Source: Gardnerella greenwoodii 00703Dmash
GTDB lineage: Bacteria > Actinomycetota > Actinomycetes > Actinomycetales > Bifidobacteriaceae
DNA: 64,000 nt
NCBI RefSeq assembly: GCF_000263635.1
Contig: NZ_ADEV01000004.1
Coordinates: 62,001 to 126,000, forward strand
Reading direction: 5' to 3'
Made by a program: the position numbers and the translations under genes. This document shows, one piece after another, positions 45,916-53,769 of this stretch; the first letter of the stretch is position 1, and each line of letters starts with the position of its first letter. Below the pieces are notes generated by a model. That model searched no databases and had not been told where the DNA came from. It saw only the letters and a list, made by a program, of their open reading frames with translations.

Positions 45916-47583
45916 ATGGAAGATATGAGCATGTTCGATTTGCAGCCAGGTAACAGTGTTGGCGGGTACACTCTTATTGCAAGACTTGGCGGTGGTGCAA
46001 TGGGCTCGGTTTGGCGCGTTAAAGACGATGGCGGAAATCAATATGCAATGAAAATATTGCGAGCTTGCATAAGCGCTAATCAAAGCGAAAAAGAATATGC
46101 TGAGCAGGAACGGGAACGTTTACGTTTAAAGCGTGAAGCTTTAGCATTGCAAAAAATTCACCATCCTGGAGTGTGTTCAATAGTAGATATGGAACTTGAT
46201 GCTTCAGTAGCATTTATAGTTACGGAGTTGATTGAGGGTAAAAATCTTCGCGAAGACGTTGCAGAAAATGGTCCATATGTTGCTGACGACTTGGAAAGAT
46301 TAACGCATAAGCTTATTGAAGCTGTTAAAGCGGTGCATGAAGCCGGAATTATACATCGAGATATTAAGCCGACGAATGTTATGATTGCCGCTCATGGACC
46401 TGTGCTTGTAGATTTTGGTATTTCTATGGGCGAAGGCGAAAGTCATGTTACGCGTACTGGATTAGTTATGGGAACTCCAGGATTTATTGCTCCAGAAATT
46501 ATTGAGGGCAAAGATTCCGATGAGTCTACTGACTGGTGGTCGCTTGTGGCAGTGTTGGCATTTGCTGCAACTGGTAAGCCTGTTTTTGGCACAAAGCCTT
46601 TGATGGCTGTTTTGGAGCGTGCGGCTTCTGGCAATGCGGATTTAAGCGGTCTTCCTGCAAAAACCATGGACGCTTTTAGAAAAGCTCTTGATCCTAATCG
46701 CGAAAAACGTTGCTCTCCCGCTGTTCTTGAGCGAGCAATTAGTGAAGATGCAATAAATCCTTTAGCGTGGCCAGATAACCACCCTTTTGATCGAGACGCT
46801 ACACGCGGAACTATGCGCGAAATGTGGCGTGAAACAACTCGTGAAACAATTAGTGAAACAATTAGTGAAACAGCTCGTGAAGAAGAAACTGTTGTGTCAA
46901 CTATTCAAAGTGGTTCGACTACAGTTATGGAACAATCTTCTAACGAAATAAATAATAATAAAACTGATGAAGACTATGACGAAGAATCTTATGCGGAGTC
47001 TGATGAATCTTCTGACGAAGCAGCTGATGATGCTGCAGATAAACCTTATGAAGATTTAGAAACCAGCAAGTATGGTTATTTAACTCGCGGATCTTGGATT
47101 TTATTGCTATTTGTGCTTATTTGTGCCGCTATAAGTTGTTTGAATTTCTTATCTGCAGTTATATTAAATATATTTATTATGTGGGCCAGCTCAACAGCTG
47201 GATACAATATTTCCGCGCGGTTGCGTAGAAAAGAGCTTAATAACGGCGTTGCTCCTCGCGGGGACACTTTTATGAGAGTTGCCGCTCTTCCGTGGCATAT
47301 TATTCGTGGGCTTGTGTATACGTTGCCAAGAATTGTACTTATTTTAATTTGTGCTGTTATTGGGGCTTGTGTGTATCCGCTACTGTTTGGTAGTTCTGCA
47401 GAATTTATGGCTTTTAATATTTGGTCAATTCGTATGATTTTCCCAACTTATTTGCCAACTATTCTTTCTTATACTTCTGCCGGGTATGCCATAGGTTTTG
47501 TTATTGCGTGGATTATTCTTGCCGTTTTTAAGGGTACTGACATGTTCCGCATAGGCCTTGGCTCATTTTTACGTTTCCGTTGA
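45916..47583 (+). CDS. Transmembrane Ser/Thr protein kinase
   Basis: The kinase domain (about 15-275) is complete: ARLGGGAMGSV, catalytic Lys in YAMKILRA, HRDIKPTN, DFGISMG and GTPGFIAPE. After it comes a 95-residue acidic and Ser-rich linker with the tandem peptide RETTRETISETISETARE (12-base repeats at 46829-46882), then two or three membrane helices at about 395-435, 465-495 and 515-540. It has no extracellular sensor domain. It is a third active-looking kinase in the window besides PknA and PknB. Function unknown. Confidence 0.87.
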   Translation: MEDMSMFDLQPGNSVGGYTLIARLGGGAMGSVWRVKDDGGNQYAMKILRACISANQSEKEYAEQERERLRLKREALALQKIHHPGVCSIVDMELDASVAFIVTELIEGKNLREDVAENGPYVADDLERLTHKLIEAVKAVHEAGIIHRDIKPTNVMIAAHGPVLVDFGISMGEGESHVTRTGLVMGTPGFIAPEIIEGKDSDESTDWWSLVAVLAFAATGKPVFGTKPLMAVLERAASGNADLSGLPAKTMDAFRKALDPNREKRCSPAVLERAISEDAINPLAWPDNHPFDRDATRGTMREMWRETTRETISETISETAREEETVVSTIQSGSTTVMEQSSNEINNNKTDEDYDEESYAESDESSDEAADDAADKPYEDLETSKYGYLTRGSWILLLFVLICAAISCLNFLSAVILNIFIMWASSTAGYNISARLRRKELNNGVAPRGDTFMRVAALPWHIIRGLVYTLPRIVLILICAVIGACVYPLLFGSSAEFMAFNIWSIRMIFPTYLPTILSYTSAGYAIGFVIAWIILAVFKGTDMFRIGLGSFLRFR

Positions 47584-47679
47584 TGCCATCTATTAGACTG
47601 TGGTGAAGTTATTATTTTATTGACAAGCATGCGCTAGGACTAAGTCTTAGTTTGCAAAATAAAGGGTTTAAGGATAGTA

Positions 47680-48666
47680 ATGCCTAAAATTCAGATACAG
47701 GACAATCAGCAGGGGAATCCATCTTCTACTCGTCAGCAAAGAAACATTGAGAAGCGTGAGCGCGCATTGCGTGAAGCGCGTGAGCGTCGTCAGCAAACAA
47801 TTATCGGAATTGTTGTAACAGTTATTGTTATGGCTATGTTAGCTGCAGTTGGCGTTACAGCTTACCAAGCTTTTTATCAGTCGCCGCAAACAAATATTGA
47901 AAGAACGCAAATTGAGCGTTCTGAAAAATCTAAAAAGCAACTAAAGAAACTTGGTGCTAAATATAAGCCGGAAGTTGCCAATTCTAAAGGCGGAATTCTT
48001 ATAAGCAAGCTTGGCTACAACAAGCCTGTTGCTAAAGCTCCAACGGTTGCAACTTATTTTGATCCTTTATGCCCTGGATGCGGAAACTTTAATCGTGAAG
48101 CAGATAGAGTTTTGGCTGCAATGGTTCGCGCAGGCCAAATTAATTTGGAAATACACCCAATGTCATTCTTGGATAGGATTTCTACTGATAAATATTCAAC
48201 TCGTGTATCTGGCGCTATTGCCTATATTGCTAATAATGACAGCAATCCAGAGCATTTGCTGCAATTTATTAACAACATTTTTGCAAAAAACTTCCAGCCA
48301 GAAGAAGGCGACGACTATAAGCCGGTAAGTAACGAAAAGTTGATTGAACAAGCTAAGAACGCTGGAGTAGACGATTCTGTTGCCAGCAAGGCTTTTGATC
48401 GCAGATACTTAGAGTGGCAGAATTTGATTAACAAATACACTCCTGATTTTATGGAGTTGTTGAATGTTTCCGGATCTAACAAAGGTTCTATGACAACGCC
48501 AACTGTAACAATCAATGGAAAGTTGCTCGATATTAATGCTGCTAGTAACAAGAATATGCACACTCTTGAGGCTTTGCTGCATTGCATTGGTTTGAATAAG
48601 GACCAAATTGGAGTTGAAGGTCAAATGCCTAAAGTTTCAAGCACTGACTCTCCTATAGACTTATAG
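47680..48666 (+). CDS. DsbA-like thioredoxin-fold membrane protein
   Basis: A 328-residue protein with a charged, Arg-rich cytoplasmic start (30-45), one membrane helix (about 46-68) and an extracytoplasmic thioredoxin fold. The active-site motif is CPGC in YFDPLCPGCGNFNREADR near residue 130, and TTPTVTINGK supplies the cis-Pro loop. This resembles actinobacterial DsbA/MdbA-type proteins that make disulfides in exported proteins. It ends in an intrinsic terminator. The substrate and partner (VKOR or DsbB) are not in the window. Confidence 0.85.
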   Translation: MPKIQIQDNQQGNPSSTRQQRNIEKRERALREARERRQQTIIGIVVTVIVMAMLAAVGVTAYQAFYQSPQTNIERTQIERSEKSKKQLKKLGAKYKPEVANSKGGILISKLGYNKPVAKAPTVATYFDPLCPGCGNFNREADRVLAAMVRAGQINLEIHPMSFLDRISTDKYSTRVSGAIAYIANNDSNPEHLLQFINNIFAKNFQPEEGDDYKPVSNEKLIEQAKNAGVDDSVASKAFDRRYLEWQNLINKYTPDFMELLNVSGSNKGSMTTPTVTINGKLLDINAASNKNMHTLEALLHCIGLNKDQIGVEGQMPKVSSTDSPIDL

Positions 48667-48685
48667 TTACATAAAATATTTAACT

Positions 48686-48730
48686 AAAACGGGCGTTATG
48701 CTTATGCTTAACGTCCGTTTTCTTTTTTAA
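48686..48730 (+). terminator. Intrinsic terminator after the DsbA-like gene
   Basis: AAAACGGGCGTTA (48686-48698) and TAACGTCCGTTTT (48709-48721) pair with one G-U wobble, followed by CTTTTTT. Confidence 0.88.
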
Positions 48731-48888
48731 TATTTCTTTTTAATATAAACAAATGATTACATAATTTCGTATTTTTTATTGCAAAAACTAACTATTGTTT
48801 AGGTGTTTATTAATAACTTTCCGTCCGTTCGACACGCCGAAGTGTTGAAAAATACTGATTTTTTACTGTTTTTCTAAGATAAACATGG

Positions 48889-49043
48889 TATATTAAGGCT
48901 TGGCTCAACGAAGAGAAACCTTCAATGGACCAGGTAAGTAAACTGTGGACGATTGATACCCGCCGATGTAGGAATTGGGGTCATGAGTGCACACCCTTCA
49001 CTACGGATCGTTCGGCACGTACCTGCCGATGAAAGGACATATC
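48889..49043 (+). ncRNA. Structured leader of msiK (candidate msiK RNA motif)
   Basis: From a -10-like TATATT (48889-48894) to the msiK start there are about 150 bases without a gene. The last part has a perfect hairpin TCGGCA (49012-49017) and TGCCGA (49024-49029) directly before the ribosome-binding site GAAAGGA, and GGGT/ACCC (48978-48996) upstream. A conserved RNA of unknown function, the msiK motif, is known before msiK genes in Actinobacteria; whether this is that motif I cannot prove by eye. Confidence 0.4.
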
Positions 49044-50171
49044 ATGGCAGAAGTTGTATTTGATCATGTGACTCGTATATACCCGGGCAACGATAAGCCT
49101 TCGGTTGACGATTTGTGCATGACTATTAGAGATGGCGAGTTCCTCGTACTGGTTGGTCCATCTGGTTGTGGTAAGTCTACTACTTTGCGTATGTTGGCAG
49201 GCCTTGAAGAGGTTAACAAAGGACGTATCCTCATTGGCGGTCAAGATGTTACTACAATGCAGCCAAAGGATCGCGATATTGCAATGGTCTTCCAGAACTA
49301 CGCGTTGTATCCACATATGACAGTTGCAGACAACATGGGCTTTGCTCTTAAGATTGCAGGTGTTCCAAAAGAAGAGATTCGCGCTCGCGTAGAAAAAGCA
49401 GCTGAAGTTTTGGACTTGACAGAGTATTTGGATCGTAAGCCAAAGGCTTTGTCTGGTGGTCAGCGTCAGCGCGTTGCTATGGGCCGCGCAATTGTGCGTG
49501 AACCAAAAGTCTTCCTTATGGATGAGCCTCTTTCGAACCTTGATGCTAAGCTCCGCGTGCAGACTCGTACGCAGATTGCTGCTTTGCAGCGCCAGCTTGG
49601 TGTTACTACCCTGTACGTGACCCACGATCAGACTGAGGCTTTGACAATGGGTGATCGTATTGCTGTTATTAAGCTTGGTGTTTTGCAGCAGGTTGGTGCT
49701 CCAACTGAGCTTTACGACCGCCCAGCAAATGTGTTCGTTGCAGGCTTCATCGGTTCTCCATCCATGAACATTAACCAGCATCCAGTGGTTAATGGACGTG
49801 CTCAGATTGGTGAGGATTCTATTGTTCTTCCAAGCGAAGCTGTTGATAAGCTCACCGCAGAAGATCGTGGACAGATTATTGTTGGCTTCCGTCCAGAAGA
49901 CGCAAGCTTGGCAACTTCCGATGATCCAAATGCGTTCTCCTTGAAGGTTATGAACGTAGAAGATCTCGGTTCTGATGGTTACATCTACGGCAACATCATC
50001 ACTGATGGTTCTCCTGAAGAAGCATCTACTATGATGTCTGATCAGAACAAGCTTACGACAATCCGCGTGAATCCACGTGCTTTGCCGAAGGTTGGCGATA
50101 CTGTCAAGATTAAGATTGATCCATCTAAGATGCATCTGTTTGCACCTTCTACTGAGCTGCGTTTGAACTAA
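49044..50171 (+). CDS. msiK: ABC transporter ATP-binding protein for sugar import (MsiK/UgpC type)
   Basis: One ATPase that can energise several oligosaccharide importers. The N-terminal ABC domain has Walker A GPSGCGKSTT, signature LSGGQRQRVAMGRAI, Walker B VFLMDEPLSNLDA and the switch His in VTHDQTEALT. The C-terminal third is the TOBE/MalK-like regulatory domain (IVGFRPEDA). The start is the ATG at 49044 (MAEVVFDHV) with GAAAGGA; an upstream in-frame extension is ignored. No permease or solute-binding genes adjoin it, as is usual for the multitask MsiK. Confidence 0.93.
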   Translation: MAEVVFDHVTRIYPGNDKPSVDDLCMTIRDGEFLVLVGPSGCGKSTTLRMLAGLEEVNKGRILIGGQDVTTMQPKDRDIAMVFQNYALYPHMTVADNMGFALKIAGVPKEEIRARVEKAAEVLDLTEYLDRKPKALSGGQRQRVAMGRAIVREPKVFLMDEPLSNLDAKLRVQTRTQIAALQRQLGVTTLYVTHDQTEALTMGDRIAVIKLGVLQQVGAPTELYDRPANVFVAGFIGSPSMNINQHPVVNGRAQIGEDSIVLPSEAVDKLTAEDRGQIIVGFRPEDASLATSDDPNAFSLKVMNVEDLGSDGYIYGNIITDGSPEEASTMMSDQNKLTTIRVNPRALPKVGDTVKIKIDPSKMHLFAPSTELRLN

Positions 50172-50230
50172 AAGCGTAGGTTTGCTGCTTACAAAAGCAA
50201 AATAAGCAAACTTTCGGTATAAGGGTATGG

Positions 50231-50262
50231 CGGGGTTCGCAATGAAAGCGAACCCCGTTTTT
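50231..50262 (+). terminator. Intrinsic terminator after msiK
   Basis: CGGGGTTCGC (50231-50240) and GCGAACCCCG (50248-50257) form a perfect 10-bp stem with a 7-base loop, followed by TTTTT. Confidence 0.92.
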
Positions 50263-50465
50263 GCCAGCAAAATCGGTAAAAATCGGTAAAAACTTGCAGA
50301 AAAATAAAAGCAAAAACAGAATTTAAAACAAAATAAAAGCAAGCAAAAGTTTGTACATTACTGAACATGCTTTATTATGTATAGTTGTTATCAATAATTA
50401 GCCAGTGGTTGATTTGCGATAAATAGTTATTGCAGATTGTATTGTTGGCACGAGCTTGATTGTAA

Positions 50466-51890
50466 ATGGAAACTATGGAATGGAATGACGCTCCTCAATT
50501 GGATCCGCGTGCTGTGCAGGCAACTTCTGTATCTGCACAGGACGAGAGTGCGTTGTCTCAGGAGCCTACTGCGCTTAAGATTACTGCAGCTAGTTCAAAT
50601 CCTAAGATGTTTACGTTGCCATGGGAGCTGCCACTTTCTCAATGGCCGTCTGATTTGTTTGTAAACCTTCCTCGTGGTATTTCTCGACATATTGTGCGTT
50701 TTGTTCATGTTGGCGATGAAGTTTATGCCATGAAGGAAATCACTCGTCAAGTTGCAGAACGAGAATACGAACTTTTGCGTAGATTGCGCAAGCTTGAGTT
50801 GCCAACTGTAACGCCTATAGCAGTTGTTGCAGGCCGCAGAGACGCTAATGGCGAAATGCTTGAAGCAATACTTGTGACGAAGCATTTGAAATTCTCTCTG
50901 CCGTATCGTGCTTTATTTGCTCGCACATTGCGACCAGACACGGCTGAACGACTTATTGATGCTCTGGCTGTGCTGATGGTGCGCCTGCATCTTTCTGGCT
51001 TCTATTGGGGCGATGTTTCACTTTCTAACGTACTATTTTTGCGAGATGCTGATGCGTTTTCCGCATTCCTGGTTGACGCAGAAACTGGTGATTTGCATGG
51101 AAGCTTAACAGAAGGCCAGAGAGAATACGATATTGATTTAGCTAGAACCAATATTATTGGCGAGCTTATGGATTTGAGCTCCGGTCAGCTTTTGCCTACG
51201 GAAGTAGATGAAATTAGCATAGGCAATCGTTTAGTGGATCGTTATCATTCACTTTGGAGCACGCTTACAGACGTCGATAAGTTCAGTCCTGATGAAATGT
51301 GGCGAATTGAGCGCCGCGTTAATCGTCTTAATGAATTGGGATTTGACGTTGACGAGTTGGAAATGAAAACTTCCGAGGATGGCCGCAGAGTGCTTGTTCG
51401 TCCTCGCGTTGTGGATGCTGGTTATGCTTCACGCAAGTTGCTACGTTTGACAGGCTTGGACGTGCAAGAAAATCAGGCTCGAAGGTTGTTGAACGATTTG
51501 GATGCATACCGTACTTCTACATGGCGTCAAGGTGAAGAGCTGGAAATCGTTGCGACTGATTGGATGCGTGAGATTTTTGAGCCTACTGTTCGTATGATTC
51601 CACCTGAATTCCGTTCTCAGATTGAGCCAGCGCAGTTCTTCCATGAGGTTTTGGATCATCGTTGGTTTATGGCAGAAAAAGTCGGTCACGACGTTGCTAT
51701 GCAAGATGCTGTGACAAGCTATATTAAAAATGTGCTTCCTCAGTACAAAATGGACAAACGTGTGCTTGCTGCAATTAACGCGGATGCTGATTCTGGCGTA
51801 GTAGATGATGAATCTACTTACTTGCAAGCAAATAATCCTGGCGTTGATATTGACGAAGACGATCAAGACGCAAGCGTTTGGGCAAGTTGA
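50466..51890 (+). CDS. DUF4032 protein with LPS-kinase-like fold
   Basis: The 474-residue protein has a kinase-like region: Lys in VYAMKEITRQVAEREYELLRRLR, GFYWGDVSLSNVLF as catalytic loop and FLVDAETGDLHG as the metal-binding Asp. The C-terminal half is the DUF4032 domain with tyrosine/arginine-rich helices and ends in an acidic tail. The residues needed for phosphotransfer appear conserved. The same gene follows msiK in other Actinobacteria, so a link to sugar uptake is possible, but no function is known. An internal terminator separates it from msiK. Confidence 0.8.
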   Translation: METMEWNDAPQLDPRAVQATSVSAQDESALSQEPTALKITAASSNPKMFTLPWELPLSQWPSDLFVNLPRGISRHIVRFVHVGDEVYAMKEITRQVAEREYELLRRLRKLELPTVTPIAVVAGRRDANGEMLEAILVTKHLKFSLPYRALFARTLRPDTAERLIDALAVLMVRLHLSGFYWGDVSLSNVLFLRDADAFSAFLVDAETGDLHGSLTEGQREYDIDLARTNIIGELMDLSSGQLLPTEVDEISIGNRLVDRYHSLWSTLTDVDKFSPDEMWRIERRVNRLNELGFDVDELEMKTSEDGRRVLVRPRVVDAGYASRKLLRLTGLDVQENQARRLLNDLDAYRTSTWRQGEELEIVATDWMREIFEPTVRMIPPEFRSQIEPAQFFHEVLDHRWFMAEKVGHDVAMQDAVTSYIKNVLPQYKMDKRVLAAINADADSGVVDDESTYLQANNPGVDIDEDDQDASVWAS

Positions 51891-51960
51891 TTTTTAATAT
51901 AATTACTGTTTGATTTAAGCAGTTTATTAAAGCCTAAGTCTAAATTTGGGTATAAAAAAG

Positions 51961-52033
51961 TGCCCCCTGTGGGACTCGAACCCACAACCCAAGACTTAAA
52001 AGGACTCTGCTCTGCCAATTGAGCTAAAGGGGC
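51961..52033 (-). tRNA. tRNA-Lys (anticodon UUU), no encoded CCA
   Basis: Cloverleaf on the minus strand: acceptor GCCCCTT/AGGGGGC, D-arm GCTC/GAGC, anticodon loop CTTTTAA, T-arm GTGGG-TTCGAGT-CCCAC, discriminator A followed by CTTTTTTA. The anticodon stem GAGTC/GTCTT contains a T-T mismatch at 30-40. CCA is not encoded, unlike tRNA-Thr. Confidence 0.92.
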
Positions 52034-52105
52034 AACAGATGCCCAGTATACTACATTCAAGAGACGAAGTGAAACTAGCATACTGTTGTGCGTGTTATAA
52101 ACAAA

Positions 52106-52363
52106 TTATTTCAGTATTCCTAATGTTTCCAGCTTTGACTTAATTTGCGTAGCAGACGGTTCAACCATAAAAGTATTGTCAGCAAAAGTAACTACCGGAA
52201 TATGCTTTTGGCCACTAATCTCTACGGCTTTTTCTGCAGCGCCTTCTTCAGTTTCTATATCGTGCCAAATAAAATCTACGCCATACTTGTTAAGTGCAGC
52301 TTTTGCTCGTATGCAATCACCGCACCAGTTAGCACCGTATACTTCTATAGATTTATCTGCCAT
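52106..52363 (-). CDS. Mycoredoxin/glutaredoxin-like protein
   Basis: An 85-residue thioredoxin-fold protein with the redox motif WCGDC (Cys14, Cys17) and the cis-Pro loop HIPVVTFADN. Actinobacterial proteins of this type (mycoredoxin-1) reduce mycothiol mixed disulfides with WCGYC-type motifs. Whether this organism makes mycothiol is not shown here; bifidobacteria are generally thought not to, so another thiol or thioredoxin-like reduction is possible. It is preceded by AAGGAG. Confidence 0.82.
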   Translation of the reverse strand: MADKSIEVYGANWCGDCIRAKAALNKYGVDFIWHDIETEEGAAEKAVEISGQKHIPVVTFADNTFMVEPSATQIKSKLETLGILK

Positions 52364-52569
52364 AAAATCTCCTTAAAACTACTAATCATTGCTAATCAGC
52401 ACTAATTATTATTAGAACATTTAAATTGCTTATTTTGCGCAATATATTGCTTTTAACAGTGTAATGGAATCTATTGTGTTGCGGTAGTTAGATTTTAAAG
52501 TGTGACGAAGATGAGAAAAAATAGTGAAATCTATTGCTAGTGTCCCTTGATTTTCATAGGCTTAATTCC

Positions 52570-53676
52570 ATGAACATGGTTTTAGATATGAATATGGTGA
52601 TTTGGTTTGTGGCGGCGACCATAGTTATTGCCGTATTGCTAGTGGCTGTTGCGGTAATCTTGCGAATTTGCAGCCATAGCCGAGGCCCTGAAATTCCAAA
52701 AAGTGTTGATGACTCAGTTGAAGTAGGAAAGAACGAGTCTAAGATTCCAGAATCAACAACCTCTCGCTTACAGCGCCTTCGGAAACGTTTATCTAATAGC
52801 GCAAATCCATTCGGCCGCACACTTTTCAATATCATAAGCAAAGATCATCTGTCGCAGGAAGACTGGGAAGATGTAGAAGACACTTTATTAATGGCTGATG
52901 TTGGTGCGAAAGCTAGTGAGGAATTAGTTGATTCGTTACGCCAAGATGCGCGTATTTCTGGAACTTCTAGTGCAGAAGATGTGCGTGCGGCTTTGCGCGC
53001 AAAACTTTTGGAACTAGTTGGTGAAAATACTGATCGTCGTCTGAATGAAAATAAGCCGGGCGCGCATCATCCAGGCGTTATTATGATGGTTGGCGTAAAT
53101 GGAACTGGAAAAACAACAACTGCAGGCAAACTAGCAAGACTATTCGTTGCTCAAAAGCAATCTGTAATGATGGCTGCTGCAGATACCTTCAGAGCTGCAG
53201 CAGCGGATCAGCTTGAAACCTGGGCATCCGAAGTAAATGTGCCAGTTGTTCGCGCAGATAAAGATGGTGCTGACCCTGCATCCGTAGCTTTTACAGCCGC
53301 GCAAAAAGCTGAAGAAAATAAAACTGATGTTCTTATTATTGATACTGCTGGACGTTTGCAAAATAAAGCAAATCTAATGGATGAGCTAGGGAAAATTCGT
53401 AGGGTAGTAGAAAAAACTATGCCTGTAGATGAAGTGCTGCTTGTTTTGGATGCTACTACTGGGCAAAATGGAATGGCTCAAGCAAAAATATTTGCTGAAG
53501 CGATTGGAATTACTGGAGTTGTGCTTACAAAGCTCGATGGTTCTGCTAAAGGCGGAATTGTTGTTGCAGTTCAAAAAGAACTTGGTGTTCCTGTGAAACT
53601 TGTTGGATTAGGAGAAGGACCGGATGATTTAGTCCAATTTGATCCGCAAAGTTTTGTTGAAGGCTTGCTGGCATAA
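52570..53676 (+). CDS. ftsY: Signal recognition particle receptor FtsY
   Basis: GTPase that docks SRP-ribosome complexes at the membrane. An N-terminal membrane helix (about residues 8-35) replaces the acidic A domain of E. coli, as in other Actinobacteria. The NG domain follows: GVNGTGKTTTAGKLA, AADTFRAAAADQL, DTAGRLQNKANLM, LTKLDGSAKGG and LGEGPDDLVQFD. The ATG at 52570 is chosen; the frame extends 12 codons upstream without a ribosome-binding site. The ammonium transporter gene follows 93 bases later, a frequent actinobacterial neighbour. Confidence 0.94.
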   Translation: MNMVLDMNMVIWFVAATIVIAVLLVAVAVILRICSHSRGPEIPKSVDDSVEVGKNESKIPESTTSRLQRLRKRLSNSANPFGRTLFNIISKDHLSQEDWEDVEDTLLMADVGAKASEELVDSLRQDARISGTSSAEDVRAALRAKLLELVGENTDRRLNENKPGAHHPGVIMMVGVNGTGKTTTAGKLARLFVAQKQSVMMAAADTFRAAAADQLETWASEVNVPVVRADKDGADPASVAFTAAQKAEENKTDVLIIDTAGRLQNKANLMDELGKIRRVVEKTMPVDEVLLVLDATTGQNGMAQAKIFAEAIGITGVVLTKLDGSAKGGIVVAVQKELGVPVKLVGLGEGPDDLVQFDPQSFVEGLLA

Positions 53677-53769
53677 GATATATTTGATTTTCCGACTACA
53701 ATAGGTAGAAAGTGATGTATCAGCTGCAATGATTATTCCTTGCACTGTTTGAAATAATTGAGGTGAAAA

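Noticed and set aside
48981..50342. 453-codon open frame on the minus strand over msiK
   Set aside because: It is the complement of a strongly coding ABC ATPase gene and contains improbable residue use (Cys, Trp, His, Asn rich).
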